A program made the position numbers and the translations under genes. Shown piece after piece: positions 15,758 through 22,526 of a stretch of 33,875 nucleotides of DNA. The DNA is from Acrocarpospora corrugata (GTDB lineage: Bacteria > Actinomycetota > Actinomycetes > Streptosporangiales > Streptosporangiaceae). Under the pieces are notes generated by a model. It saw only the letters and a list, made by a program, of their open reading frames with translations. It was not told the DNA's origin and did no database searches. Numbering within the stretch: the first letter of the stretch is position 1; each line of letters opens with the position of its first letter. Where the stretch lies: NCBI RefSeq assembly GCF_009687845.1, contig NZ_BLAD01000105.1:1-33875 (forward strand). The letters are read 5' to 3'.

Positions 15758-17197
15758 TTAATGGACGATGCGGAGCATTATGTCCGAGGCTGTGGGGCGG
15801 TTTTCTGCTCGTTTGTCTAGGCAGGCGCGGGCGAGTTCGCGGAGGGAGGCGGGGAGGGCGCTCAGGTCTGGTTGGTGGTTGATGACCCGGTTGAGGATGG
15901 CGGGGATGGTGTCGTCGCCGAAGGCGGTGCGGCCGGTGGCGGCGAAGATCATGGTGGCGGCCCAGCTGAAGACGTCGGTTTTGGGGCCGACGACTTCTCC
16001 GGCGAGTTGTTCGGGGGACATGTACGCGGGGGTGCCCATGATCTGGCTGGCGGTGGCGGTCACCTGGTCGAGGGCTTTGGCGATGCCGAAGTCGATCACG
16101 CGGGGGCCGTCGGCGCCGATCAGGACGTTGCTCGGCTTGAAGTCGCGGTGCACGATACCGGCTTTGTGGATGGCGGCGAGTGCGCCGGAGGTGGCCAGGG
16201 CCAGGCGGATCAGGCCGTCCTCGGGGCGGGGGCCCTTGTCGCGGACCAGCTGGTCCAGGGACTGGCCGTCCACGAATTCGCTCACCACGTAGGCGAGTTC
16301 GGCGGTGACGCTCACGTCCAGCACGCGCGCGGTCGAGAACGGCGCGACCCGGCGGGCGGCTTCCACTTCGCGTAGGAACCGAACCTGGGCGGCCTCGTCG
16401 CCGGCGATGTGGGCGTGCAGGACCTTGATGGCGACCTTCCGGCCCTGCGGATCCACCCCGAGATAGACCGAACCCTGGCCGCCCTTCCCAAGGCTCCCGA
16501 TCACCCGGTAATGCCCGAGTTGCTCCGGCCGGTTCGACGGATCGGCGGGGCCGGCCGTTCCGGGTCGCGTGGACGCGTCCCGCCATGGCGAGCGCGGGCC
16601 GGTCGCATTCGGCGGCGGGGGGCCCATGCGCGGACCACCCATCGGCATCGGCATCGGCATCGGCATCGGCACCGGCGGGGGCATGGGCGGGGGCATGGGC
16701 GGGGGCATGGGCGGACGTGGGTCTGTGGCGTGCCCGCCCGGCCGCGGTGGCGGCGGGGGGAAGCCCGGCCCAGGCGGACGCATTGGCATCGGCGGGTACT
16801 GCGGTTGGTTCATCTGGTGTTGGGGCGGGTTCATCTGACGCGGTGGCTGGTTCATCGAGTTCTGGTGCGGCGGGCCGTTGAACACCTTGTTTCGGATGAT
16901 CAGGGCCTGCACCAGGCCGCCGATCCAGTTGATGAACAACCCTGCCGTCATCGTCGCGTCGAGCCAGACGGGCAGCAGCTCCAGGTCGTCGTACGAGAAG
17001 ACGCCGATCAGGAAGATGACCACGCTCAGGACATATCCACCGGTCGAGATGACCAGCCACGGGCTGCGGCGGCGGTATGCGGCGTACCCGATGATGAACG
17101 GCGTACCGAACCCACAGGTAAACAGCGGGACCAGGGCCCACAATACGGTCAGGCCATCCGGCGTCCTGGGCTGTTGCTGCTGCCAATAGGGGTTCAC
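15758..17197 (-). CDS. Membrane-anchored Ser/Thr protein kinase with N-terminal membrane module
   Basis: The 479-residue product has three parts. Residues 15-105 form a membrane module of about three helices (WALVPLFTCGFGTPFIIGYA, then a YVLSVVIFLIG helix and a WLDATMTAGLFINWIGG helix), shared with the two genes upstream. Residues 108-228 are a Pro/Met/Gln-rich linker. Residues 229-479 are a Hanks-type kinase: glycine loop GKGGQG (236-241), K258 in VAIKVL, HRDFKPSN with D352, DFG at 369-371 and SPEQ with E396. All catalytic residues are intact. The usual bacterial layout puts the kinase before a transmembrane helix, so this order is inverted. The GTG at 17197 has TATTCT exactly 6 nt upstream, suggesting a leaderless transcript. 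It lies convergent to nuoH. Confidence 0.9.
   Translation of the reverse strand: MNPYWQQQQPRTPDGLTVLWALVPLFTCGFGTPFIIGYAAYRRRSPWLVISTGGYVLSVVIFLIGVFSYDDLELLPVWLDATMTAGLFINWIGGLVQALIIRNKVFNGPPHQNSMNQPPRQMNPPQHQMNQPQYPPMPMRPPGPGFPPPPPRPGGHATDPRPPMPPPMPPPMPPPVPMPMPMPMPMGGPRMGPPPPNATGPRSPWRDASTRPGTAGPADPSNRPEQLGHYRVIGSLGKGGQGSVYLGVDPQGRKVAIKVLHAHIAGDEAAQVRFLREVEAARRVAPFSTARVLDVSVTAELAYVVSEFVDGQSLDQLVRDKGPRPEDGLIRLALATSGALAAIHKAGIVHRDFKPSNVLIGADGPRVIDFGIAKALDQVTATASQIMGTPAYMSPEQLAGEVVGPKTDVFSWAATMIFAATGRTAFGDDTIPAILNRVINHQPDLSALPASLRELARACLDKRAENRPTASDIMLRIVH
16641..16712 (+). repeat. Short tandem repeats in the kinase linker
   Basis: On the plus strand five copies of ATCGGC (16641-16670) are followed by three perfect copies of GGGGGCATGGGC (16677-16712). 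On the coding strand they give the Pro-Met and Pro-Pro-Met repeats of the kinase linker (residues about 163-187). Both units are multiples of three, so copy-number change would keep the frame and vary linker length. Confidence 0.9.
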
Positions 17198-17203
17198 AGC
17201 GCG

Positions 17204-17209
17204 AGAATA
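17204..17209 (-). promoter_or_regulatory. Putative -10 element of the kinase gene (leaderless)
   Basis: On the minus strand TATTCT is followed by exactly six bases (CGCGCT) and the GTG start. The same TANNNT-6-start arrangement is found before the two paralogous genes. It would place the transcription start at or next to the start codon. No ribosome binding site and no standard -35 is seen. Confidence 0.55.
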
Positions 17210-17224
17210 CGGATTTCTCAGGAA

Positions 17225-17905
17225 CTAGGGGAGATAGACGGTGTATTCCGCCAGTTCGTCATTGAGGTCCACCGGTAGGTCGAGCATGATCGATAGTTCG
17301 TTCGCCGAGGTGAACAGGCCGGTGGAGGTCCTCGCGGCGACAATCCGGGCGGCCAGATCCGGGGTGAGGCCCGGTATGCCCGCGATCGCCAGCGTGGAGG
17401 CGTGATTGATGTCGACGAGGCCGCCGTCGTCGTACTCGCGGGGAAGATCAGGACGGCCGATACCGAGCTCCCTGGCCAGCGCCGGATCGTGTTCCGCCAG
17501 CTCGCGGGAGTCCCGGCGGAGTTTCCGCCGCGCGGTGGCCAGCTCCAGCGCCTGCTCATTGGCCGACTTCACGACCGGCCGGGTGTTGAAAACAGCGCTA
17601 CGCACGAAAAGCGCCTGGCCGAAGCCGCCGAACATGTTCAGGAAGAAACCAAGCGAAGTGGCCGTGTCCAGCCAAGCCGGTGCGGCACTGATGGGCTCAT
17701 ATTTGGCCACTTGGACGAGAAAAAGGGCAAAACTCGCCGCGTACACCCCTGCTGAGACGAACAGCAGCGGACTGCGACGGCGAACGGCCGCGTGCGCGAT
17801 CACGATCGGCGTGCCCGAACCCAGTGTGATCAGCGGAACCAGCGCCCAGACCACGCTCAGCGCGACCCGGGTGCCGAGTTTCAGGGGCTGGCGAGTGGGG
17901 TGCAC
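17225..17905 (-). CDS. Membrane protein with C-terminal helix-hairpin-helix domain
   Basis: The 226-residue protein begins with the same membrane module as the kinase: VVWALVPLITLGSGTPIVIA, RRRSPLLFVSAGVYAASFALF, and PAWLDTATSLGFFLNMFGG, ending near residue 105. A charged helical stretch follows (ANEQALELATARRKLRRDSREL). From about residue 158 there is a ComEA-like helix-hairpin-helix region: DGGLVDINHA, then IAGIPGLTPDLAARIVAAR and GLFTSANELSIML, ending in TVYLP. Such HhH domains bind DNA or protein; in a membrane protein with cytoplasmic tail either is possible. The gene lies 27 bp upstream of the kinase gene on the same strand. The GTG start at 17905 has TATCCT 6 nt upstream. The function is unknown. 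Confidence 0.82.
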   Translation of the reverse strand: MHPTRQPLKLGTRVALSVVWALVPLITLGSGTPIVIAHAAVRRRSPLLFVSAGVYAASFALFLVQVAKYEPISAAPAWLDTATSLGFFLNMFGGFGQALFVRSAVFNTRPVVKSANEQALELATARRKLRRDSRELAEHDPALARELGIGRPDLPREYDDGGLVDINHASTLAIAGIPGLTPDLAARIVAARTSTGLFTSANELSIMLDLPVDLNDELAEYTVYLP

Positions 17906-17911
17906 ATAGCG

Positions 17912-17917
17912 AGGATA
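17912..17917 (-). promoter_or_regulatory. Putative -10 element of the first HhH membrane gene (leaderless)
   Basis: TATCCT on the minus strand, then six bases (CGCTAT) and the GTG start at 17905. The spacing equals that before the kinase and the frameshifted paralogue. The hexamer lies in the 15-bp gap after the stop of the upstream paralogue. Confidence 0.55.
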
Positions 17918-17920
17918 CGG

Positions 17921-18578
17921 TCACGGAAGGTAGACGCTGTACTCCCCAAGCTCATCATTGAGGTCGACCGGCAGGTCGAGGGTGATCGACAACTCCTCGG
18001 CCGAGGTGAAAAGTCCAGATTCGCGCCGCGCGCTGAGCACCCGATCCACCAGATCGGGCGTCATCCCGGGAACGGTCCCGATCACACGCGCAGGCGCGTG
18101 ATTGAAGTCGATCAACCCGCCATCGTCGTACTGGCGAGGCAGATCAGGCCGCCCGACGCGAAGCTCCTTGGCCAACGCCGGATCACGTATGACCAGTTCA
18201 CGCGCCTCTTTCCGGAGCTGCCGCCGATACCGAGCTCGCTCAAGCGCTTGCTCGTTCGGCGTCTGCTCCACCACCCGGGCTTCGAAGACCGTCGCCCGGA
18301 TCAAAAGCGAGTGGATCGTTCCCCCAATCCAGCTACCGAACAACCCCACCACCATGATCGCCGCCGGCACGCCCGGCACCGGGTGCTCATAAGAGTTGGC
18401 GATGGCCAGCCACGCCACCATCCCCGCCCCGTAAACCCCCCGCCGCCACTCCCAAGCCCCAACTACGCCTCTTCCGCGCCGCATACCCAATCGTCACAGG
18501 AGTGGCGAACCCGCAGGTCACCAAGGGCGCAAACGCCCAGAGAAAGCTGCCCGCGGCCGACCGCGGCGGGTGGTTCAT
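17921..18578 (-). pseudogene. Second HhH membrane protein paralogue, frameshifted
   Basis: Two overlapping frames together encode a paralogue of the product of 17225-17905. The first frame (ATG at 18578) gives LWAFAPLVTCGFATPVTIGYA and KRRSWGLGVAAG, then leaves the homology. The second frame continues with VYGAGMVAWLAIANSYE and FGSWIGGTIHSLLIRATVF, a charged helix, and the HhH part (DGGLIDFNHA, TVPGMTPDLVDRVL, ELSITLDLPVDLND), ending in SVYLP at 17921. The join falls at a run of six C on the plus strand (18436-18441). Removing one base restores AAGVYGAG, matching SAGVYAAS of the paralogue. It may be a true mutation, a slippage-prone switch or a sequencing error. The C-terminal half is well conserved, so decay would be recent. 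Confidence 0.8.
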
Positions 18579-18584
18579 ATGCGA

Positions 18585-18590
18585 ACAATA
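18585..18590 (-). promoter_or_regulatory. Putative -10 element of the frameshifted HhH gene (leaderless)
   Basis: TATTGT on the minus strand, then six bases (TCGCAT) and the ATG at 18578. It is the third case of the same arrangement in this paralogous family. A TTGCCC further upstream is too far (22 bases) for a standard -35. Confidence 0.55.
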
Positions 18591-18647
18591 CTGCGCTTAC
18601 TCCCACACCTCCGGGCAACCTGAGGAGCGAGATCGAGGGAAGAACGC

Positions 18648-18930
18648 CGCCCACAGCGAAGCCGAGACCATCGCCAGGGGGTGGAGGCCCGCAACGATCC
18701 AAAGGGCGGGTGGGTGAGAGATCCACGCCTGCCCGGCGGAGCCGTCTTCGTCGCCAGGGCGACCATCGGGGGCGGGCGGAGGCCCGCAATCAGACAAACG
18801 GGTGGGTGGGTGGGTGATCCACGTCTGTCCGGCGGAGCCGACATCGCCGACATGGCGACCGACGCGCGGGCGGAGCCCGTACCGAACCAAAGGGTAGGAG
18901 AACCCCCGCAATCCCGACCAAACCATCCAC
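18648..18930. repeat. About 95-bp degenerate tandem repeat upstream of nuoI
   Basis: The gap 18579-19046 holds no gene I can support. It contains three imperfect copies of a roughly 95-bp unit. GGAGGCCCGCAA occurs at 18683 and 18778 with a variant at 18872; CCGGCGGAGCCG occurs at 18733 and 18829; GATCCACGCCTG and GATCCACGTCTG precede these. GGGTGGGTGGGTG runs lie inside the units. The rest of the gap, about 18931-19046, must carry the nuoI promoter but shows no clear consensus. Confidence 0.8.
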
Positions 18931-19046
18931 TCACCGACCACGGCAGGTAACAACCGCCCCATCCACACCCTGTGGACGATGGGAAAAGCGATTCGCTCGG
19001 GTCGTCACATTCCCGGCGGGGCGATCGTGCGTCATGATGTTGAATC

Positions 19047-19616
19047 GTGGCGCGCATACCAGGTACCGGGCTGGCGAAAGGGCTGGCTGTCACCCTGCGG
19101 CACATGCTGCGCAGATCAGTGACGCAGCAGTATCCAGAGGTGCAACCCGAACTGCCACCGCGCAGTCGCGGGGTAATCGCCCTGGTCGAAGAGAACTGCA
19201 CCTCCTGCATGCTGTGCGCCCGCGAATGCCCGGACTGGTGCATCTACATCGACTCCCACAAGGAGACGATCCCCGCTCCCGAGGGCGGCCGCCCCCGCCA
19301 GCGCAACGTCCTCGACCGCTTCGCGATCGACTTCTCCCTCTGCATGTACTGCGGCATCTGCATCGAGGCCTGCCCCTTCGACGCACTCTTCTGGGCCCCC
19401 GACTTCGAGTACGCAGAACACGACATCCGCGACCTCCTCCACGAGAAGGACCGCCTCGCCACCTGGGCGACAAAAGTCCCACCCCCACCCGCCCACGAAC
19501 TCGGCGCGGAACCCCCCAAAGAACTCGCCGCAGAATCCGCCCCCCGCCCGTCCGCGAGAAGCATCCGCCCCCCCGGCGCCCTCCCGAAACGCCCCGAATC
19601 CGAGGGGGATGCGTGA
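19047..19616 (+). CDS. nuoI: Complex I-like subunit I (two 4Fe-4S ferredoxin-type subunit)
   Basis: The 189-residue protein has two four-cysteine motifs. The first is [12 protein letters not shown] (C51, C54, C57, C61), the second [12 protein letters not shown] (C99, C102, C105, C109). These bind clusters N6a and N6b, which carry electrons towards NuoB. The helical N-terminus ([16 protein letters not shown]) is the usual membrane-surface anchor. After residue 145 there is a Pro/Ala-rich tail of about 45 residues without known role. The GTG start lacks a ribosome binding site. Since the preceding genes are on the other strand, nuoI-N need their own promoter. In clusters without the NADH module, NuoI is the likely entry point for ferredoxin electrons, which is established for related complexes only. 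Confidence 0.94.
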   Translation: MARIPGTGLAKGLAVTLRHMLRRSVTQQYPEVQPELPPRSRGVIALVEENCTSCMLCARECPDWCIYIDSHKETIPAPEGGRPRQRNVLDRFAIDFSLCMYCGICIEACPFDALFWAPDFEYAEHDIRDLLHEKDRLATWATKVPPPPAHELGAEPPKELAAESAPRPSARSIRPPGALPKRPESEGDA

Positions 19617-20143
19617 CCCCCGCCCTCTGGCCACCCACGGCACAGGAGATCGTCTTCCTGCTGCTCAGCGTGGTCGCGGTCGGCTCCGCTCTGCTGGTGG
19701 TCACCACCCGCCAACTCGTCCACGCCGCCCTCTGGCTGGTCGCCTGCTTCGGCGCCCTGGCCGGCTGCTACCTGGTCCTGACCGCCGAATTCGTGGCCTG
19801 GGTCCAAGTCCTGATCTACGTCGGCGCGGTGGTCGTCCTCATGCTGTTCGGCATCATGCTCACCCGCGCCCCCATCGGCCGCACCGCCGACCTCGACTCC
19901 GGCAACCGCGTCGTGGCCGCGCTCGTCGCCCTGGCCACCGCCGCCGTCCTGGTCACGGTCGTCATCGACGGCTTCCGCTCGGCGTACACCCCGCTGGACC
20001 CCGGCACCGGCTCGGCCAAATCCCTCGGCGGCAGCATCTTCCGCACCTGGGTCCTCCCGTTCGAGGCCCTCTCGATTCTGCTCCTGGCCGCCCTGATCGG
20101 CGCCATCGTCATCTCCCGTACCGACATCAAGGGCCGCGAATGA
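19613..20143 (+). CDS. nuoJ: Complex I-like subunit J
   Basis: The 176-residue membrane protein has five predicted helices. The third carries [20 protein letters not shown], the conserved helix with the pi-bulge that moves during catalysis in complex I. The Tyr-Val-Gly-Ala core is intact. The C-terminal helix ends in SRTDIKGRE. It starts with GTG at 19613, overlapping the nuoI stop by four bases (GTGA). NuoJ, with K and A, forms the channel between the quinone site and the antiporter-like subunits. An in-frame extension upstream exists but lies over nuoI and is rejected. A 34-bp gap follows before nuoK. Confidence 0.93.
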   Translation: MTPALWPPTAQEIVFLLLSVVAVGSALLVVTTRQLVHAALWLVACFGALAGCYLVLTAEFVAWVQVLIYVGAVVVLMLFGIMLTRAPIGRTADLDSGNRVVAALVALATAAVLVTVVIDGFRSAYTPLDPGTGSAKSLGGSIFRTWVLPFEALSILLLAALIGAIVISRTDIKGRE

Positions 20144-20177
20144 CCTCCGCACCCGGCCTCCAGGCGGTGGGCTGATC

Positions 20178-20555
20178 ATGCATGTCGTCTATCCCGCCGT
20201 AGTCGCCGCCCTCCTCTTCTCCATCGGCGTGTACGGCGTGCTCGCCCGCCGCAACACCATCCTGGTCCTGATGTCGGTCGAGCTGATGCTCAACGCGGTC
20301 AACCTCAACCTGGTCACCTTCGACGTCTGGCTCCGCGACCAGCTGCACGGCGGCCAGGTGCTCACCCTCTTCGTCATCGTGATCGCCGCCGCCGAGGTGG
20401 GCATCGGCCTGGCGATCGTGCTCGCCGTCTTCCGCAACCGCCAGTCCATCGACCTGGACCGCCTGCGCGACCTGTTCGAACCGCCCAACTCGTCCGACCC
20501 GGACGGCTCCCAACCGGCTGCGACGAAGGTCACGACCGGAGTTGGTCCGGAGTGA
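20178..20555 (+). CDS. nuoK: Complex I-like subunit K
   Basis: The 125-residue protein has three membrane helices. Helix 2 carries [14 protein letters not shown], with the conserved Glu of the proton channel; helix 3 carries [18 protein letters not shown], with the second conserved Glu. Both are known to be needed for coupled proton movement in complex I. The hydrophilic C-terminal tail (about residues 98-125, [13 protein letters not shown]) is some 20 residues longer than in the classical protein. The ATG at 20178 fits the family start. The stop overlaps the nuoL GTG by 4 bases. Confidence 0.94.
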   Translation: MHVVYPAVVAALLFSIGVYGVLARRNTILVLMSVELMLNAVNLNLVTFDVWLRDQLHGGQVLTLFVIVIAAAEVGIGLAIVLAVFRNRQSIDLDRLRDLFEPPNSSDPDGSQPAATKVTTGVGPE

Positions 20556-22438
20556 TCGTCGCCGCCGCGCTCATCGTGCTGCTGCCGTTCGCCGCGGCGG
20601 TGGCCGGGTTGCTGGGGTCGCGGTGGCCGGGGGGCGTCAGCCGTACCGAGGAGAACAATCTCCGCGCCAATCGCCGGGCCGCCTGGTTCGCGGTCTCGGC
20701 GGCGGTCGCGGCGCTGGCGTTGACGCTGTGGCTGGCCTGGCAGACGTCAGGATCGGGTGGTTCTGGCGACTTGTTCTGGGCGGAATTCCTGCCCGGCTCC
20801 GCCGAGGGCACCCTTACGGTGATAGGCACCGGAGCCATCCCCATCTCGGTGGGACTCCAGGTCAACGGATTGTCGGTGCTGACTGCCATCCTCGTGACCG
20901 TGGTCGCGCTGGCGGTGCAGGTCTACTCGGTGGGGTATCTCCGAGGCGATTCCCGCTTCCCTTCGTACAGTGCGTTCATCAGCCTGTTCACCAGCGCGAT
21001 GCTGCTCGTCGTCTTCGCCGCCGACCTCCTGGTGCTGTATGTCGGCTGGGAGATCATGGGCCTCTGTTCGTATCTGCTGATCGGCCACTGGTGGGAGGAC
21101 CGCGCGAACTCCCGCGCCGCCGTGAAGGCGTTCCTGGTCACCCGCCTGGGCGACGTGGCCTTCCTTTTCGGGATATTCACCCTCGGCTTCGCGGCGGGCA
21201 GCTTCCGGATCGACGACATCATCGCCGCGAACCTCCCCACCGGGACCCTCATACTGGCGACGATGCTGCTGCTCGGCGGCGTCGCAGGCAAGAGCGCCCA
21301 GGTCCCGCTGCACACCTGGCTGCCCGACGCGATGGCCGGCCCGACCCCGATCAGCGCGCTCATCCACGCCGCCACCATGGTCGCCGCCGGCATCTTCATC
21401 GTCGCCCGGCTGTTCCCCCTCTTCCCGCAGCCCACGCTCGACGTCCTCGGCGTGCTCGCCGCCATCGGCATGCTCGGCGCCGCCCTGGCCGCCTTCGCGC
21501 AGGACGACCTCAAACGAATCCTGGCGTATTCCACGATCAGCCAGCTGGCCTACATGGCCGCCGCCCTCGCCGCGGGCTCACCGAACGCCGCCATCTTCCA
21601 CCTGACCAGCCACGGCGCCTTCAAAGCCCTGCTGTTCCTGTGCGCCGGAGCCGTCATCCACCACGTCGGCTCCAACCTGCTGAGCCACATGGGCGGCCTG
21701 CGCCGCGCTATGCCGATCACGTTCTGGACCATGACGATCGGCTTCGCCGCCCTGATGGGCCTCCCGCCCACCAGCGGTTTCTTCAGCAAGGACGCCGTCG
21801 TCCTGGCGATCGAACACTCCACGAGCCCAATCCGCCTCCTGCTGTACGGCTCCGCGTTGATCACCGTCGGCGTCACCGGGGCGTACGCGATCAGGGCCTG
21901 GCTGCGCACCTTCTTCGGCGAAGAACATGTGCAGGCCCTGGCCGAGCCCGCGCCCGGCACCGCACACGTCTTCGACGGCCGCGAAGCGCCCCGCACGATG
22001 GTGTGGCCGATCAGCCTGCTCGCGATCCCCGCCCTCCTGTTCGGCTTCATCGGCGTCGCCGACATGGACTGGCCATCGGCCGCGATCAGCCTGCTCGTCG
22101 CCCTGCTCGGCGCCGGAATCGTCTACACGGCCTGGCGCAGCGCCCCCCATGCTGACCCCGCCCGCCTCCTCGGCCCGTTCCGAGCCCCCTGCGAACAGGC
22201 CTTCTACCTCGACCGCGCCTACGCCGCCCTGATCGCCCGGCCGATCCTGTCCCTGGCCCGCGGCGTCGTTCGAACAGACACCCACGTCGTCGACGGCGCG
22301 GTCCGTGGCTCCGCCCGCCTGACAATCGGCCTCTCCTCGTTCGCGAAACTCGCCCAGAACGGCAACGCCCAGCTGTACGTGACCGGATTGCTGGCCGGGG
22401 TTCTCCTGATCGCTGTGGGGGCGGTGATGTGGGGATGA
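20552..22438 (+). CDS. nuoL: Complex I-like antiporter subunit L
   Basis: The 628-residue protein is the distal antiporter-like subunit. It has the key blocks [19 protein letters not shown] (conserved Glu of helix 5), [19 protein letters not shown] (Lys of helix 7, broken helix), [17 protein letters not shown] and [12 protein letters not shown] (Lys and His in the second half). Length and block order are as usual, with the long C-terminal lateral-helix region ending in a last membrane segment ([21 protein letters not shown] split across residues 607-628). It starts with GTG overlapping nuoK. The last 30 bases are repeated in the gap before nuoM. NuoL pumps protons and is the subunit furthest from the electron entry. 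Confidence 0.94.
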   Translation: MIVAAALIVLLPFAAAVAGLLGSRWPGGVSRTEENNLRANRRAAWFAVSAAVAALALTLWLAWQTSGSGGSGDLFWAEFLPGSAEGTLTVIGTGAIPISVGLQVNGLSVLTAILVTVVALAVQVYSVGYLRGDSRFPSYSAFISLFTSAMLLVVFAADLLVLYVGWEIMGLCSYLLIGHWWEDRANSRAAVKAFLVTRLGDVAFLFGIFTLGFAAGSFRIDDIIAANLPTGTLILATMLLLGGVAGKSAQVPLHTWLPDAMAGPTPISALIHAATMVAAGIFIVARLFPLFPQPTLDVLGVLAAIGMLGAALAAFAQDDLKRILAYSTISQLAYMAAALAAGSPNAAIFHLTSHGAFKALLFLCAGAVIHHVGSNLLSHMGGLRRAMPITFWTMTIGFAALMGLPPTSGFFSKDAVVLAIEHSTSPIRLLLYGSALITVGVTGAYAIRAWLRTFFGEEHVQALAEPAPGTAHVFDGREAPRTMVWPISLLAIPALLFGFIGVADMDWPSAAISLLVALLGAGIVYTAWRSAPHADPARLLGPFRAPCEQAFYLDRAYAALIARPILSLARGVVRTDTHVVDGAVRGSARLTIGLSSFAKLAQNGNAQLYVTGLLAGVLLIAVGAVMWG

Positions 22439-22526
22439 AACTGGTTCCTGGGCGGGCCCGCGGAGCTGAGGGCTCCCGCTTTCGCTGGGCATGTTCCCCT
22501 GATCGACTGGGGGCGGTGATGCGGGG
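22409..22526 (+). repeat. Decayed duplication of the nuoL end and nuoM start
   Basis: CTGATCGCTG, GGGGGCGGTGATG and GGGGATGA at the nuoL end (22407-22437) recur as CTGATCGACT, GGGGGCGGTGATG and GGGGATGA just before and over the nuoM start (22499-22529), an offset of about 90 bases. GGCTCCCGCTTTCGCTGGGC occurs in the gap (about 22470) and again inside nuoM (about 22586). The copy in the gap lacks about 30 bases and has no open frame. So the 88-bp spacer is a broken copy of the junction. Confidence 0.85.

Noticed and set aside
18597-18968. Minus-strand frame of about 120 codons over the pre-nuoI repeats
   Set aside because: The peptide only reflects the DNA repeat (THPP and similar), has no homology I recognise and no clear ribosome binding site.
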